Shown one piece after another: positions 7,432 to 15,417 of a DNA stretch of 18,470 nt (positions are counted from its first letter, which is position 1; each line of letters starts with the position of its first letter). The notes below the pieces were generated by a model, which had not been told where the DNA came from, made no database searches, and saw only the letters and a program-made list of their open reading frames with translations. A program made the position numbers and the translations under genes. The stretch comes from an uncultured Clostridia bacterium (lineage in GTDB: Bacteria; Bacillota; Clostridia; TANB77; CAG-508). The stretch spans positions 1 to 18,470 of the forward strand of contig CAKPJM010000027.1 of assembly GCA_934162625.1 (NCBI GenBank), written 5' to 3'.

Positions 7432-7686
7432 ATGCCAGAAATTTCAAGGTTTTATGGAATAACAATAAAAATGTATTTTTTAGCAAGTGAGCATAATCCA
7501 CCACATATTCATGCAATTTATAATAAAGATATTGCTGTAATAGATATACAAACATTAGAAGTAATTGAAGGAAAAATAACTAAAAGAGCATTGAAATTAG
7601 TTAAAGAATGGATCCTTATTCATAAAAACGAAATTAAAGAAATATGGAGAACTCAACAATTTAAAAGAATAGAGCCATTAAATTAA
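7432..7686 (+). CDS. DUF4160 family protein (second copy)
   Basis: This 84-residue DUF4160 protein opens MPEISRFYGITIKMYF and carries the NPPHIHAIYN core, then LKLVKEWILIHKNEIKEIW and a basic end, RIEPLN. By eye it shares roughly 40% of residues with the copy at 2294, so the two are old paralogues or came in separately. They are not a fresh duplication. AAGGAAG precedes the ATG. A DUF2442 gene follows 20 bases later. As with the first pair, toxin-antitoxin-like behaviour is a possibility from the family's genome context, not something the sequence shows. Confidence 0.9.
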   Translation: MPEISRFYGITIKMYFLASEHNPPHIHAIYNKDIAVIDIQTLEVIEGKITKRALKLVKEWILIHKNEIKEIWRTQQFKRIEPLN

Positions 7687-7706
7687 TTATATGAGGGGGC
7701 AATATT

Positions 7707-7958
7707 ATGGATTTTCATACAATAAAATTAATTAAGCCATTAGAAAATATGATTTTGGAAGCTGTATTCTCAAGTGGAGAAATTAAAAGATATGATATGA
7801 AAAACTTAATAAAAAATAATGAAAATTTTAAAAAGTTAGAAAATAAAGAGTTATTTATTAAAGCTAAAGTTGATATAGGTGGTTATGGAATAATTTGGAA
7901 TGAAAATATTGATATATCAAGTGAAGAAATTTGGAAAAATGGAATAACAGTAAAATAA
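7707..7958 (+). CDS. DUF2442 family protein (second copy)
   Basis: This 83-residue DUF2442 protein shows the family pattern: IKLIKPLENMILEAVFSSGE, the YDMKNLI turn, then FIKAKVDIGGYGIIWNENID and the ending ISSEEIWKNG, equivalent to 'isPEelY.'. GAGGGGG precedes the ATG. It is diverged from the copy at 2567, especially in the central loop. It is the last gene of the inserted block; about 60 bases later a terminator separates it from gyrA. With the first pair it brackets the TraC/VirB4/TadZ genes. Confidence 0.88.
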   Translation: MDFHTIKLIKPLENMILEAVFSSGEIKRYDMKNLIKNNENFKKLENKELFIKAKVDIGGYGIIWNENIDISSEEIWKNGITVK

Positions 7959-8020
7959 TTATTACAATATTAACAAATATATTATAGTATCACATATTTT
8001 AAATTTATTAGTTAAATGTT

Positions 8021-8048
8021 AAAAGAAGCTGCTTAAGTAGCTTCTTTT
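8021..8048 (+). terminator. Terminator between the inserted block and gyrA
   Basis: AAAAGAAGCT and AGCTTCTTTT form a perfect 10-bp stem around GCTTAAGT, followed by more T. It can also work on the minus strand because of the A-run at its start. Confidence 0.85.
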
Positions 8049-8091
8049 TGTTGAAACTGTGCATTTCCGTAAGTTTTTTTGCGCTTTTTTC

Positions 8092-8120
8092 TTGCATATT
8101 CAAAAATGTTAATATATAAT
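8092..8120 (+). promoter_or_regulatory. Sigma-A promoter of gyrA
   Basis: TTGCAT (8092-8097), 17 bases, then a perfect TATAAT (8115-8120), about 40 bases before the gyrA ATG. gyrA is thus transcribed separately from gyrB in this genome. Confidence 0.85.
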
Positions 8121-8159
8121 ATGAAAAGATGAAATAATAGATGAAAAGAGGTTAAAATA

Positions 8160-10598
8160 ATGGACAAGGCAGAGGAAAATATAATACGCAGAGATATTGA
8201 AAACGAAATGAAAACAGCATATATAGACTATGCAATGAGTGTTATCGTAGCACGTGCTTTACCAGATGTTAGAGATGGTATGAAACCAGTACATAGAAGA
8301 ATTTTATACACAATGCACGAAGATGGTTTTACACCAGATAAACCATATAGAAAATGTGCAACAACAGTTGGAGATGTTTTAGGTAGATACCATCCACATG
8401 GAGATGCTTCTGTTTATGATGCTTTAGTTAGAATGGCTCAAGACTTTTCTTTAAGATATATGATGGTAGATGGACATGGAAACTTTGGATCTATAGATGG
8501 TGATCCACCAGCAGCCTACCGTTATACAGAAGCTAGAATGTCTAAAATTGCAGTAAATATGCTTACAGATATAGAAAAAAATACAGTTGATTTTATGCCA
8601 AACTTTGATGATAGATTGCAAGAACCAACAGTATTACCAGCTAAAATACCAGCATTACTTGTAAATGGTTCATCTGGAATTGCGGTTGGTATGGCAACAA
8701 ATATTCCACCACATAATTTAACAGAAGTAATAAATGGAATCATTAAAATTATAGATGAAGATGAAGTAACAAATGAAGATTTAATGAGCGTTATAAAAGG
8801 ACCAGATTTTCCAACAGGAGCAACAATACTAGGTAGAGAAGGAATAAAACAAGCATATACGACAGGTAGAGGAAAAATAACATTAAGAGCAGAGGCAGAA
8901 ATAGAAGAAATGAGTGGAAATAAGCAAAGAATAATAGTTTCTTCACTTCCTTATCAAGTAAATAAAGCAAAATTAATAGAACATATTGCAGATTTAGTTA
9001 AAGAAAAAAGATTAGAAGGAATTTCTGCAATAAGAGATGAATCAGATAGACAAGATAAAGTTAGAATTGTTATTGAATTAAAAAGAGATGCAAATCCACA
9101 AGTTGTTTTAAATCAATTATATAAAAATACACAAATGCAAGATACATTCGGAATTATAATGCTTGCTTTAGTAGATGGACAACCACAAATACTAACATTA
9201 AGAGAATGTTTAGACCATTATATAGAACATAGAAAAAATGTAGTATTAAGAAGAACAAAATTCGATTTAGATAAAGCAGAAGCAAGAGCTCATATATTAG
9301 AAGGATTAAAAATTGCATTAGATAATATAGATGAAGTAATTGCAATTATTAGAGCTGCATATGATGACGCTAAAGAAAGATTAATGGAAAGATTTGGTCT
9401 TTCTGAAATACAAGCTCAAGCAATACTAGATATGAGATTAAAAACACTATCTGGATTGCAAAGAGAAAAAATTGAAGAAGAATATAATGAATTAATGAAA
9501 TTAATTGCATACTTGAAAGAAGTTTTATCTAGTGAAACTTTAGTATATGGAATAATTAAAGATGAATTAATAGAAATAAGAGATAAATTTGGAGATGAAA
9601 GATTAACAAAAATAGTTGCAGCTGAAGGAGATATAGATGTTGAAGATTTAATTAAAGAAGAACAATCTGTAATTGCTTTAACACATTTTGGATATATAAA
9701 AAGAATGCCAATAGATACATATAAAAGCCAAAAAAGAGGTGGAAAAGGAATTACTGGTATTGCAACAAGAGAAGAAGACTTTGTTAAGCAAATATTTACA
9801 GCTTCAACACATGATACAATTTTATTCTTTAGTAATAAAGGAAAATTGTATAAATTAAGAGGATATGAAATTCCAGAAGCAGGAAGAACAGCAAGAGGTA
9901 CAGCAATAGTAAATTTATTAAGTTTAGATGCAGGAGAAAAAGTTTCTGCAATTATTCCAATTCAAAATTTTGCAGAAGGAAAATACTTATTATTTGCAAC
10001 GAGAGATGGAATTATTAAAAAGACTGCACTTAGTGAATATAATTCTGCAAGAAAAACAGGCCTTCTTTCTATAACACTAAAAGGTGAAGATGAATTAATA
10101 GATGTAAGATTGACAGATGGAGAAGACAATATAGTTTTAGTTACAAAAGAAGGAATGTCAATTACCTTTGATGAAAAAGATGTTAGACCAATGGGAAGAG
10201 TATCTCAAGGAGTTATAGGAATTAGATTAGGTAAAGATGATGAAGTAATAGGAATGGAATCTATTATAGCAGGAGCTAACGCAACATTACTTGCAATTAC
10301 AGAAAATGGATTTGGAAAAAGAACAGAACTTGAAGAATATAGAGTACAAACAAGAGGTGGAAAAGGTGTTATAACATATAAAGTTACACCTAAAACAGGC
10401 TCAATTGTAGGTATTAGAATTGTAGAAGAACCAGATGATGTAATGCTTATAACAGATACAGGAACAATAATAAGAATCAATGTGTCAGAAATAAGTATAC
10501 TTGGAAGATCTACACAAGGCGTTACATTAATGAGAACAAACGAAGGAAGAGTAGTTAGCATTGAAAAAATAACTGAAAAAGAGGAAGAAAACAATTAA
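8160..10598 (+). CDS. gyrA: DNA gyrase subunit A
   Basis: GyrA cuts and rejoins the DNA gate segment and wraps DNA through its C-terminal beta-pinwheel. The protein is 812 residues, the usual length. The N-terminal winged-helix/tower part has DYAMSVIVARALPDVRDG, the quinolone-region YHPHGDASVYDALVRMAQ and the catalytic Tyr122 in AAYRYTEARM, with the same numbering as E. coli. The tail carries the GyrA box QKRGGKG (about residue 525), which separates gyrase from topoisomerase IV. The blade motifs follow, including a second QTRGGKG. GAGG lies a few bases before the ATG. Position 83 is Ala rather than Ser/Thr (GDAS), while Asp87 is kept. Arg is coded mainly by AGA, with CGC and CGT also present. 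CGG triplets occur only out of frame. Confidence 0.98.
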   Translation: MDKAEENIIRRDIENEMKTAYIDYAMSVIVARALPDVRDGMKPVHRRILYTMHEDGFTPDKPYRKCATTVGDVLGRYHPHGDASVYDALVRMAQDFSLRYMMVDGHGNFGSIDGDPPAAYRYTEARMSKIAVNMLTDIEKNTVDFMPNFDDRLQEPTVLPAKIPALLVNGSSGIAVGMATNIPPHNLTEVINGIIKIIDEDEVTNEDLMSVIKGPDFPTGATILGREGIKQAYTTGRGKITLRAEAEIEEMSGNKQRIIVSSLPYQVNKAKLIEHIADLVKEKRLEGISAIRDESDRQDKVRIVIELKRDANPQVVLNQLYKNTQMQDTFGIIMLALVDGQPQILTLRECLDHYIEHRKNVVLRRTKFDLDKAEARAHILEGLKIALDNIDEVIAIIRAAYDDAKERLMERFGLSEIQAQAILDMRLKTLSGLQREKIEEEYNELMKLIAYLKEVLSSETLVYGIIKDELIEIRDKFGDERLTKIVAAEGDIDVEDLIKEEQSVIALTHFGYIKRMPIDTYKSQKRGGKGITGIATREEDFVKQIFTASTHDTILFFSNKGKLYKLRGYEIPEAGRTARGTAIVNLLSLDAGEKVSAIIPIQNFAEGKYLLFATRDGIIKKTALSEYNSARKTGLLSITLKGEDELIDVRLTDGEDNIVLVTKEGMSITFDEKDVRPMGRVSQGVIGIRLGKDDEVIGMESIIAGANATLLAITENGFGKRTELEEYRVQTRGGKGVITYKVTPKTGSIVGIRIVEEPDDVMLITDTGTIIRINVSEISILGRSTQGVTLMRTNEGRVVSIEKITEKEEENN

Positions 10599-10614
10599 AA
10601 TCTTACGGAAATGC

Positions 10615-10643
10615 TTGATTTAAGAAAAAAAATGTGATAATAT
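10615..10643 (+). promoter_or_regulatory. Sigma-A promoter of the ileS T-box transcript
   Basis: TTGATT (10615-10620), 17 bases, then TAATAT (10638-10643). It starts just after the gyrA stop and lies directly upstream of the T-box leader. Confidence 0.7.
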
Positions 10644-10664
10644 TTTATGCATAATTTAAAAACA

Positions 10665-10903
10665 AAGAAAAGGACAAGACAAATAAAGTAAAACTAACAG
10701 AGAGCTAGATGAATGCTGAAATTCTAGTAAGATAATAATTTATTTGTTATCACCTTGGAGTTGCTTGGATGAAAAAAAGTAATTTAAGTCGTAAGTCTGC
10801 GTTAAAGACAAATAAGATATATAGATTTGTTTATATTTAAAATTTATATAAATTAGGTGGTACCATGAGAAGAATCTCGTCCTATGTTGGACGAGATTTT
10901 TTT
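10665..10903 (+). promoter_or_regulatory. T-box riboswitch (isoleucine) with its terminator
   Basis: This leader senses uncharged tRNA-Ile and lets transcription continue into ileS when Ile-tRNA is short. Visible elements are the AGAGAGCTAG stem I region (about 10699), a distal hairpin, and the T-box core AGGTGGTACCATGAG (10855-10869). The bulge reads UGGU, which would pair with the tRNA ACCA end and its discriminator A. The terminator follows: AATCTCGTCC/GGACGAGATT (10873-10898) with a T run to 10903. The ATC at 10749-10751 is my candidate specifier codon and agrees with Ile, but I could not fold the leader to prove it. Confidence 0.88.
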
Positions 10904-10907
10904 GCAA

Positions 10908-10933
10908 GAGGAGCAAAGCTAAAAGTGCTCCTC
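10908..10933 (+). other. Hairpin in the ileS leader after the T-box terminator
   Basis: GAGGAGCA and TGCTCCTC form an 8-bp perfect GC-containing stem with a 10-base loop, between the T-box terminator and the ileS ribosome site. It has no T run. It may protect the 5' end of the read-through message or be a processing site. Confidence 0.4.
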
Positions 10934-10971
10934 AAATTGAAAAATACCATCATAAGAAAGGAGAATTTAAT

Positions 10972-13755
10972 ATGTGTGACAAATGTGAAGAAAAAAAAGA
11001 TTATGGAAAAACACTAAATCTACCAAAAACAGATTTTCCTATGAGGGCGAATCTTCCAGAGAGAGAGCCAGAAATAGAAAAAGAAATTTTTGATAATGAT
11101 TTGTACGAAAAAATGTTAAAGAAAAATGAAGGACATGAAAGCTTTGTGCTACATGATGGACCTCCATATGCAAATGGAGAAATTCATATAGGGCATGCCT
11201 TAAATAAAATATTAAAAGATACAATAATAAGATATAAGAATTTAAAAGGATATTATACTCCTTATGTTCCAGGCTTTGATACGCATGGAATGCCAACAGA
11301 GAAAAAAGCAATAGAAAAATTGGGATTAGATAGAGATAAAATTCCTGTATCTCAATTTAGAGATACTTGTTTAGAATTTACAAGAAATTATAAAGATAAA
11401 CAAATAGAAGGATTTAAAAGAGTTGGAGTATTAGGAGATTGGAAAGATCCATATATAACATATGATCCGAAATGTGAAGCAAGACAATTAGGTGTATTTT
11501 ACGATATGTATGAAAAAGGATATTTGTATAAAGGATTAAAACCAGTTTACTGGTGTACTGACTGTGAAACAGCATTGGCAGAAGCTGAAATAGAATATAA
11601 CGATGTAGACACAACATCAATATTTGTTAAATTTCCAGTAGAAGATAGTAAAGGATTATTTGATAAAGAAAACACATACTTTGTTATATGGACTACAACT
11701 CCATGGACTCTTCCAGGAAACGTTGGTATAACAATAGGTGGAGAGTTTGAATATTCAATTGTAAAAACAAATCAAGGAAATTTAGTTATGGCAACAGCTT
11801 TAGTAGATAATGTAATGAAAGAAGCTGGAATTGAAGAATATGAAACAATAAAAACTTTAAATGGAGTAGATTTAGAAGGTGTTCTTTGTAAACATCCATT
11901 TTTGGATAGAACTTCTAGGGTAGTATTAGGAAGTGATGATACAATAGTTGTAGAACTTGGAACAGGTACTGGTGCAGTACATACAGCTCCTGGCTATGGT
12001 AAAGAAGACTATTTATGTGGATTAAAAAATGGATTAGAAATAGTAGTAACTGTTGATGGAAAAGGATACCAAACAGAAGGTGCAGGAATATTTGCAGGAC
12101 TTAAATATGATGAATCTAATGACAAGATAATAGAATGGCTAGAAGAAAATAAATTCCTACTAAAAAAACAAAAAATAAATCACTCATACCCACATTGTTG
12201 GAGATGTAAGAATCCAATAATATTTAGAGCAACAGAGCAATGGTTCTGTTCAGTTGAAAAATTCAAAGATGAAGCTATAAAAGCTGCAGAAAGTGTAGAA
12301 TGGATTCCTGGTTGGGGTGCAGATAGAATTTCTAATATGATAAAAGAAAGAGCAGACTGGTGTATATCTAGACAACGTACATGGGGAGTTCCACTTCCAA
12401 TATATTATTGTAAAGATTGTGGAAAAGAATATGTAACAAAGGAATCTATAGAAAAATTAAAAACAATTTTTAAAGAAAAAGGTTCAAACGCTTGGTGGGA
12501 TTTAACTGCAAAAGAGTTAATGCCAGAAGGTGCGAAATGCAAAGAATGTGGATGTACAGAGTTTGTAAAAGAAAAAGATATAATGGATGTATGGTTTGAT
12601 TCTGGTTCAACACATCAAAGTGTTTTAGTAGAAAGAGGTTTACCATATCCAGCAGATTTATATTTAGAAGGTGCAGACCAATATAGAGGCTGGTTCCAAT
12701 CTTCATTATTAACATCTGTTGCAACAAATGGAATAGCACCATATAAACAAGTTTTAACACATGGATGGACAGTTGATGGTCAAGGTAAAAAAATGTCTAA
12801 AAGTATAGGAAATGTAATACCTCCACAAGAAGTAATTAAAGAATATGGAGCAGATATTTTAAGATTATGGGTACTTTCTTCAGATTATCAATCAGATGTA
12901 AGTTTGTCTAAGGATATATTAAAGCAAATAACAGAAGTTTATAGAAAAATGAGAAATACTGCAAGATATATTTTAGGAAATACATCAGACTTTGACCCAG
13001 ATAAAGATATGGTTCAATACAGCGAATTACAAGAAATTGATAAATATGCTTTATTAAAATTAAATGATTTAGTAAAAAAATGCACAGAAAGTTACGATAG
13101 ATATGATTTCCATGAAGCATATCAAGCAATAAATGTATTTTGTGTAACAGATATGAGTAGTTTTTATTTAGATATAATAAAAGACAGATTATATACTGCA
13201 AAAGCAAATTCTAAAGAAAGAAGAGCAGCCCAAACAGCAATGTATATAATTCTAGACACATTAGTAAGAATAATTGCACCACTTACAAGCTTTACAGCAG
13301 AAGAAATATGGAAATATATGAATAAATCAAAAAGCGAAAAAGTGGAAAGTGTAATGCTTACAAAATATCCAGAAGTAAATCCTGAGTATGAAAATGAAGA
13401 ACTTAGAACAAAATGGGAAAAAATAGTTAAAATAAAAGAAATCGTTTCTAAAAAATTAGAAGAAGCAAGAGCAGAAAAAATAATAGGACATTCATTAAAT
13501 GCAAAAGTTACATTATTTGCTGAAGGAGATTTATATGATTTTATAAAAGAAAATAAAGAACTATTACAAACAGTATTTATAATATCTCATTTAGAAGTAG
13601 AAGAAAACCAAAGATCAAATGAAGAAAAATTAGGAGTTAAAATAGCGCAAGCAGAAGGAGAAAAATGCGAAAGATGTTGGATGTATTCAACAACAGTAGG
13701 AGAGGATAAAGAAAATCCAACAATTTGCCATAAATGTAGTGAAGCTTTAAAATAA
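10972..13755 (+). CDS. ileS: Isoleucyl-tRNA synthetase
   Basis: This class I synthetase charges tRNA-Ile in the cytoplasm. It is 927 residues with HIGH at 72-75 (PPYANGEIHIGHALNK), an editing domain including WTTTPWTLPGNVG and GTGTGAVHTAPGYG, the KMSKS signature at 607-611, an anticodon-binding helical domain, and a C-terminal zinc knuckle with CERCW and ICHKC. The 'bacterial' short form with DYGKTLNLPKTDFPMRANLP at the N-terminus is the common clostridial type. There is an extra Cys pair at the very start (CDKC). AAAGGAG precedes the ATG. Expression is set by the T-box leader. There are no CGG codons; Arg is AGA with an occasional CGT. Confidence 0.98.
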   Translation: MCDKCEEKKDYGKTLNLPKTDFPMRANLPEREPEIEKEIFDNDLYEKMLKKNEGHESFVLHDGPPYANGEIHIGHALNKILKDTIIRYKNLKGYYTPYVPGFDTHGMPTEKKAIEKLGLDRDKIPVSQFRDTCLEFTRNYKDKQIEGFKRVGVLGDWKDPYITYDPKCEARQLGVFYDMYEKGYLYKGLKPVYWCTDCETALAEAEIEYNDVDTTSIFVKFPVEDSKGLFDKENTYFVIWTTTPWTLPGNVGITIGGEFEYSIVKTNQGNLVMATALVDNVMKEAGIEEYETIKTLNGVDLEGVLCKHPFLDRTSRVVLGSDDTIVVELGTGTGAVHTAPGYGKEDYLCGLKNGLEIVVTVDGKGYQTEGAGIFAGLKYDESNDKIIEWLEENKFLLKKQKINHSYPHCWRCKNPIIFRATEQWFCSVEKFKDEAIKAAESVEWIPGWGADRISNMIKERADWCISRQRTWGVPLPIYYCKDCGKEYVTKESIEKLKTIFKEKGSNAWWDLTAKELMPEGAKCKECGCTEFVKEKDIMDVWFDSGSTHQSVLVERGLPYPADLYLEGADQYRGWFQSSLLTSVATNGIAPYKQVLTHGWTVDGQGKKMSKSIGNVIPPQEVIKEYGADILRLWVLSSDYQSDVSLSKDILKQITEVYRKMRNTARYILGNTSDFDPDKDMVQYSELQEIDKYALLKLNDLVKKCTESYDRYDFHEAYQAINVFCVTDMSSFYLDIIKDRLYTAKANSKERRAAQTAMYIILDTLVRIIAPLTSFTAEEIWKYMNKSKSEKVESVMLTKYPEVNPEYENEELRTKWEKIVKIKEIVSKKLEEARAEKIIGHSLNAKVTLFAEGDLYDFIKENKELLQTVFIISHLEVEENQRSNEEKLGVKIAQAEGEKCERCWMYSTTVGEDKENPTICHKCSEALK

Positions 13756-13776
13756 AATTTATTATAAAAATATAGT

Positions 13777-13838
13777 AAAAAGCTAGAATATTAATTTTAT
13801 AGATAATCACTTATAAAAATTGAGAATTCTAGCTTTTT
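13777..13838. terminator. Bidirectional terminator between ileS and the relBE operon
   Basis: AAAAAGCTAGAAT and ATTCTAGCTTTTT form a 13-bp stem around a 36-base loop that can itself fold (AATTTTATA / TATAAAAATT). A and T runs at the two ends serve ileS on the + strand and the dnaD-dnaI-relBE operon on the minus strand. Confidence 0.75.
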
Positions 13839-13864
13839 TATTTTTAAATAAATTTTAGGAAAAT

Positions 13865-14132
13865 TTAGAATTGAAGTTTTTTGTAAATGTCTCCTCGATT
13901 ATTTACTGAAATAATAAGAATTTTTTTAGAATTAATATTTATAGAATAAATTACTCTGAAAGAACCGTATTCTTAAACGATACAAATTTTCAGGTTTGAT
14001 ACCTATTAGTTTTTTTATATCACCAGATAATGGTAACTTGCTTATTGAATTTATTATTCGCATTCGGTGAGCTTTAGGTTGTTTAGAAATAAACTTTAAA
14101 GCATCAGACTTGAATTCTATAGTGTATTTCAT
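13865..14132 (-). CDS. RelE/ParE-family toxin, read with one +1 frameshift
   Basis: RelE-type toxins cleave mRNA in the ribosomal A site. The frame from ATG 14132 gives MKYTIEFKSDALKFISKQPK and reaches NLYRLRI, then meets CGG (13967-13965). In the zero frame it ends after 11 odd residues. Skipping the C gives GSFRVIYSININSKKILIIS, then VNNRGDIYKKLQF and TAA at 13865, about 88 residues. The joined NLYRLRI-G-SFRVIY and NNRGDIYK are exactly the conserved RelE 'LR.GdyRviY' and 'h R.diY' regions, where the catalytic Arg and Tyr lie. The unshifted product would lack this whole C-terminal catalytic part. The start overlaps the antitoxin stop as ATGA (a TTG at 14138 is possible but less likely). CGA is used here for the conserved Arg. 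It is the last gene of the dnaD-dnaI operon. Confidence 0.85.
13965..13967 (-). other. CGG +1 frameshift site 4 (relE toxin)
   Basis: Minus-strand codons read TTA AGA ATA CGG TTC. Dropping the C gives ATA-GGT-TCT-TTC-AGA, protein LRIGSFR, matching the conserved RelE motif. The preceding ATA cannot re-pair well one base on (TAC). Confidence 0.87.
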
Positions 14133-14386
14133 AAACAATCACCATCCAATCCGAGTTCTCTCAAGGCGTCTTCATAAGAAATTGTGGGAGAATTATCGTT
14201 TAAAGAAGCAACTGCTTTAAGTGTATCTATTTTATCATAAATATCCATTTCTTTAATATTGGCATTTGAATCAAGTTTTAATAATTCTGTGTCTAATAAT
14301 TTCTCTAAAAGAGGTTTAATTGAAGATAAAGTTTCATCATTAAAAATTATTATCATATTTAATATTTCTCTTTGTAAATCTGACAT
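14129..14386 (-). CDS. RelB-like antitoxin
   Basis: This 85-residue acidic protein lies directly upstream of the RelE-type toxin and overlaps its start by four bases (ATGA), the standard antitoxin-toxin order. The N-terminal half is helical (SDLQREILNMIIIFNDETL, SIKPLLEKLLDTELLKL). The C-terminal ISYEDALRELGLD is the motif seen in many RelB/Phd-type antitoxins where they wrap the toxin. No clear ribbon-helix-helix start is seen, so DNA binding is uncertain. AAAGGAG precedes the ATG, and the gene starts 19 bases after dnaI ends, so it is co-transcribed with replication genes. Its CGG triplet is out of frame (CTC GGA). Confidence 0.75.
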   Translation of the reverse strand: MSDLQREILNMIIIFNDETLSSIKPLLEKLLDTELLKLDSNANIKEMDIYDKIDTLKAVASLNDNSPTISYEDALRELGLDGDCL

Positions 14387-14405
14387 ATAAAAATCTCCTT
14401 TTAAT

Positions 14406-15395
14406 TTATTTTCTTAATCTTAAATCATCACCAAAAAATCTATAAATATCATAATAACCAACAAATCTAGAAGCTAAACGTTCATCATATGTTTGGAAAA
14501 TACCGCGAAGATCCAAATTTGTTGAAATTATAGTTTTAGTTTTATTAGATAAAAGTCTTGTATTAATTATTTTATATAATTCAGTAAATTTCATACTGTT
14601 TAAAGTTTCTGTGCCTAAATCATCTATTACAAGTAAATCAACAGATAATAAACTTGAAGATATACCAACTTGTTTATCAGGTTTAGCAAACAAATCAGAA
14701 ATTAAGTTATCAAGCATTACTGGAGCTGTTTGGTACATTACTGTTTTACCATTTTCTAGCAAACTGTTTATAATACAATTAGAAAGAAATGTTTTACCAA
14801 GACCTGTACCTCCAGAAAAAATTAAATTTTTTGTGTTTTCATCATCAAAATTACTAATGAAATTTATTGCTGCATTTTTAATATCTGTAATATTCTCTCT
14901 AGGAGATATTTTTGAATTATATTTTTTTTCATTTATTTCATTAGAAAATAAATTAACATTAAAATTATCAAAGTTCTGATTTTTAATAATATTTTCATTT
15001 TTTTGATTATATTCAATATTATATATTTTCTGCTTTAAACAACTGCACATGATTGTTTTGCCGTTACTTAAAATATAACCAGTATCTTTGCAAAGTTTAC
15101 AATTATAGAAAGGCTCTAAATATTCTAAAGATAATCCTAGAGATTTTAATAATCTTTCCTTTTCTTGTTTTAGCTTTGATATATTTTCTTTTAGAGTACT
15201 TAAAGACTCTGGAGAATTATTTTGCAAAATAGATTTAGCAGTATTTATAGATAAAGAACTTAATTTTTCATCTATTTTTTGCAATTTTGGATTAGATAAA
15301 TATAATTCTTTTTTTCTATTTTCTAAATCATGCATATTATTTAATCTTGTTTTTTCATATTGTTTTAACAAATTATTTAATATAGAATTGTTCAT
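14406..15395 (-). CDS. dnaI: DnaI/DnaC-type helicase-loader AAA+ ATPase
   Basis: This 329-residue protein loads the replicative helicase onto DNA. The N-terminal helical part (1-90) is followed by a zinc site of the DnaI type: Cys99, Cys102, Cys117 and Cys119 in CKLCKDTGYILSNG and MCSCLKQK. The AAA+ domain has Walker A SGGTGLGKT (about 194-202), Walker B LLVIDDLGTE, sensor 1 TIISTNLDL, and an arginine finger region DERLASRFVG. Clostridia often carry this gene just after a DnaD-domain gene, as here, and the two act together in primosome assembly. GAGGAAA precedes the ATG. The MITE-like repeat lies only 22 bases upstream of the start. CGC and CGT are used for Arg; no in-frame CGG. Confidence 0.92.
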   Translation of the reverse strand: MNNSILNNLLKQYEKTRLNNMHDLENRKKELYLSNPKLQKIDEKLSSLSINTAKSILQNNSPESLSTLKENISKLKQEKERLLKSLGLSLEYLEPFYNCKLCKDTGYILSNGKTIMCSCLKQKIYNIEYNQKNENIIKNQNFDNFNVNLFSNEINEKKYNSKISPRENITDIKNAAINFISNFDDENTKNLIFSGGTGLGKTFLSNCIINSLLENGKTVMYQTAPVMLDNLISDLFAKPDKQVGISSSLLSVDLLVIDDLGTETLNSMKFTELYKIINTRLLSNKTKTIISTNLDLRGIFQTYDERLASRFVGYYDIYRFFGDDLRLRK

Positions 15396-15417
15396 TTATT
15401 TCCTCAACTTTCATATG

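Noticed and set aside
10593..10610. CGG just after the gyrA stop as a possible further frameshift site
   Set aside because: It lies outside any reading frame, after a normal gyrA end.
14611..14979. Plus-strand frame of 122 residues within dnaI
   Set aside because: It is a shadow of dnaI, which has complete Walker and zinc motifs on the other strand.
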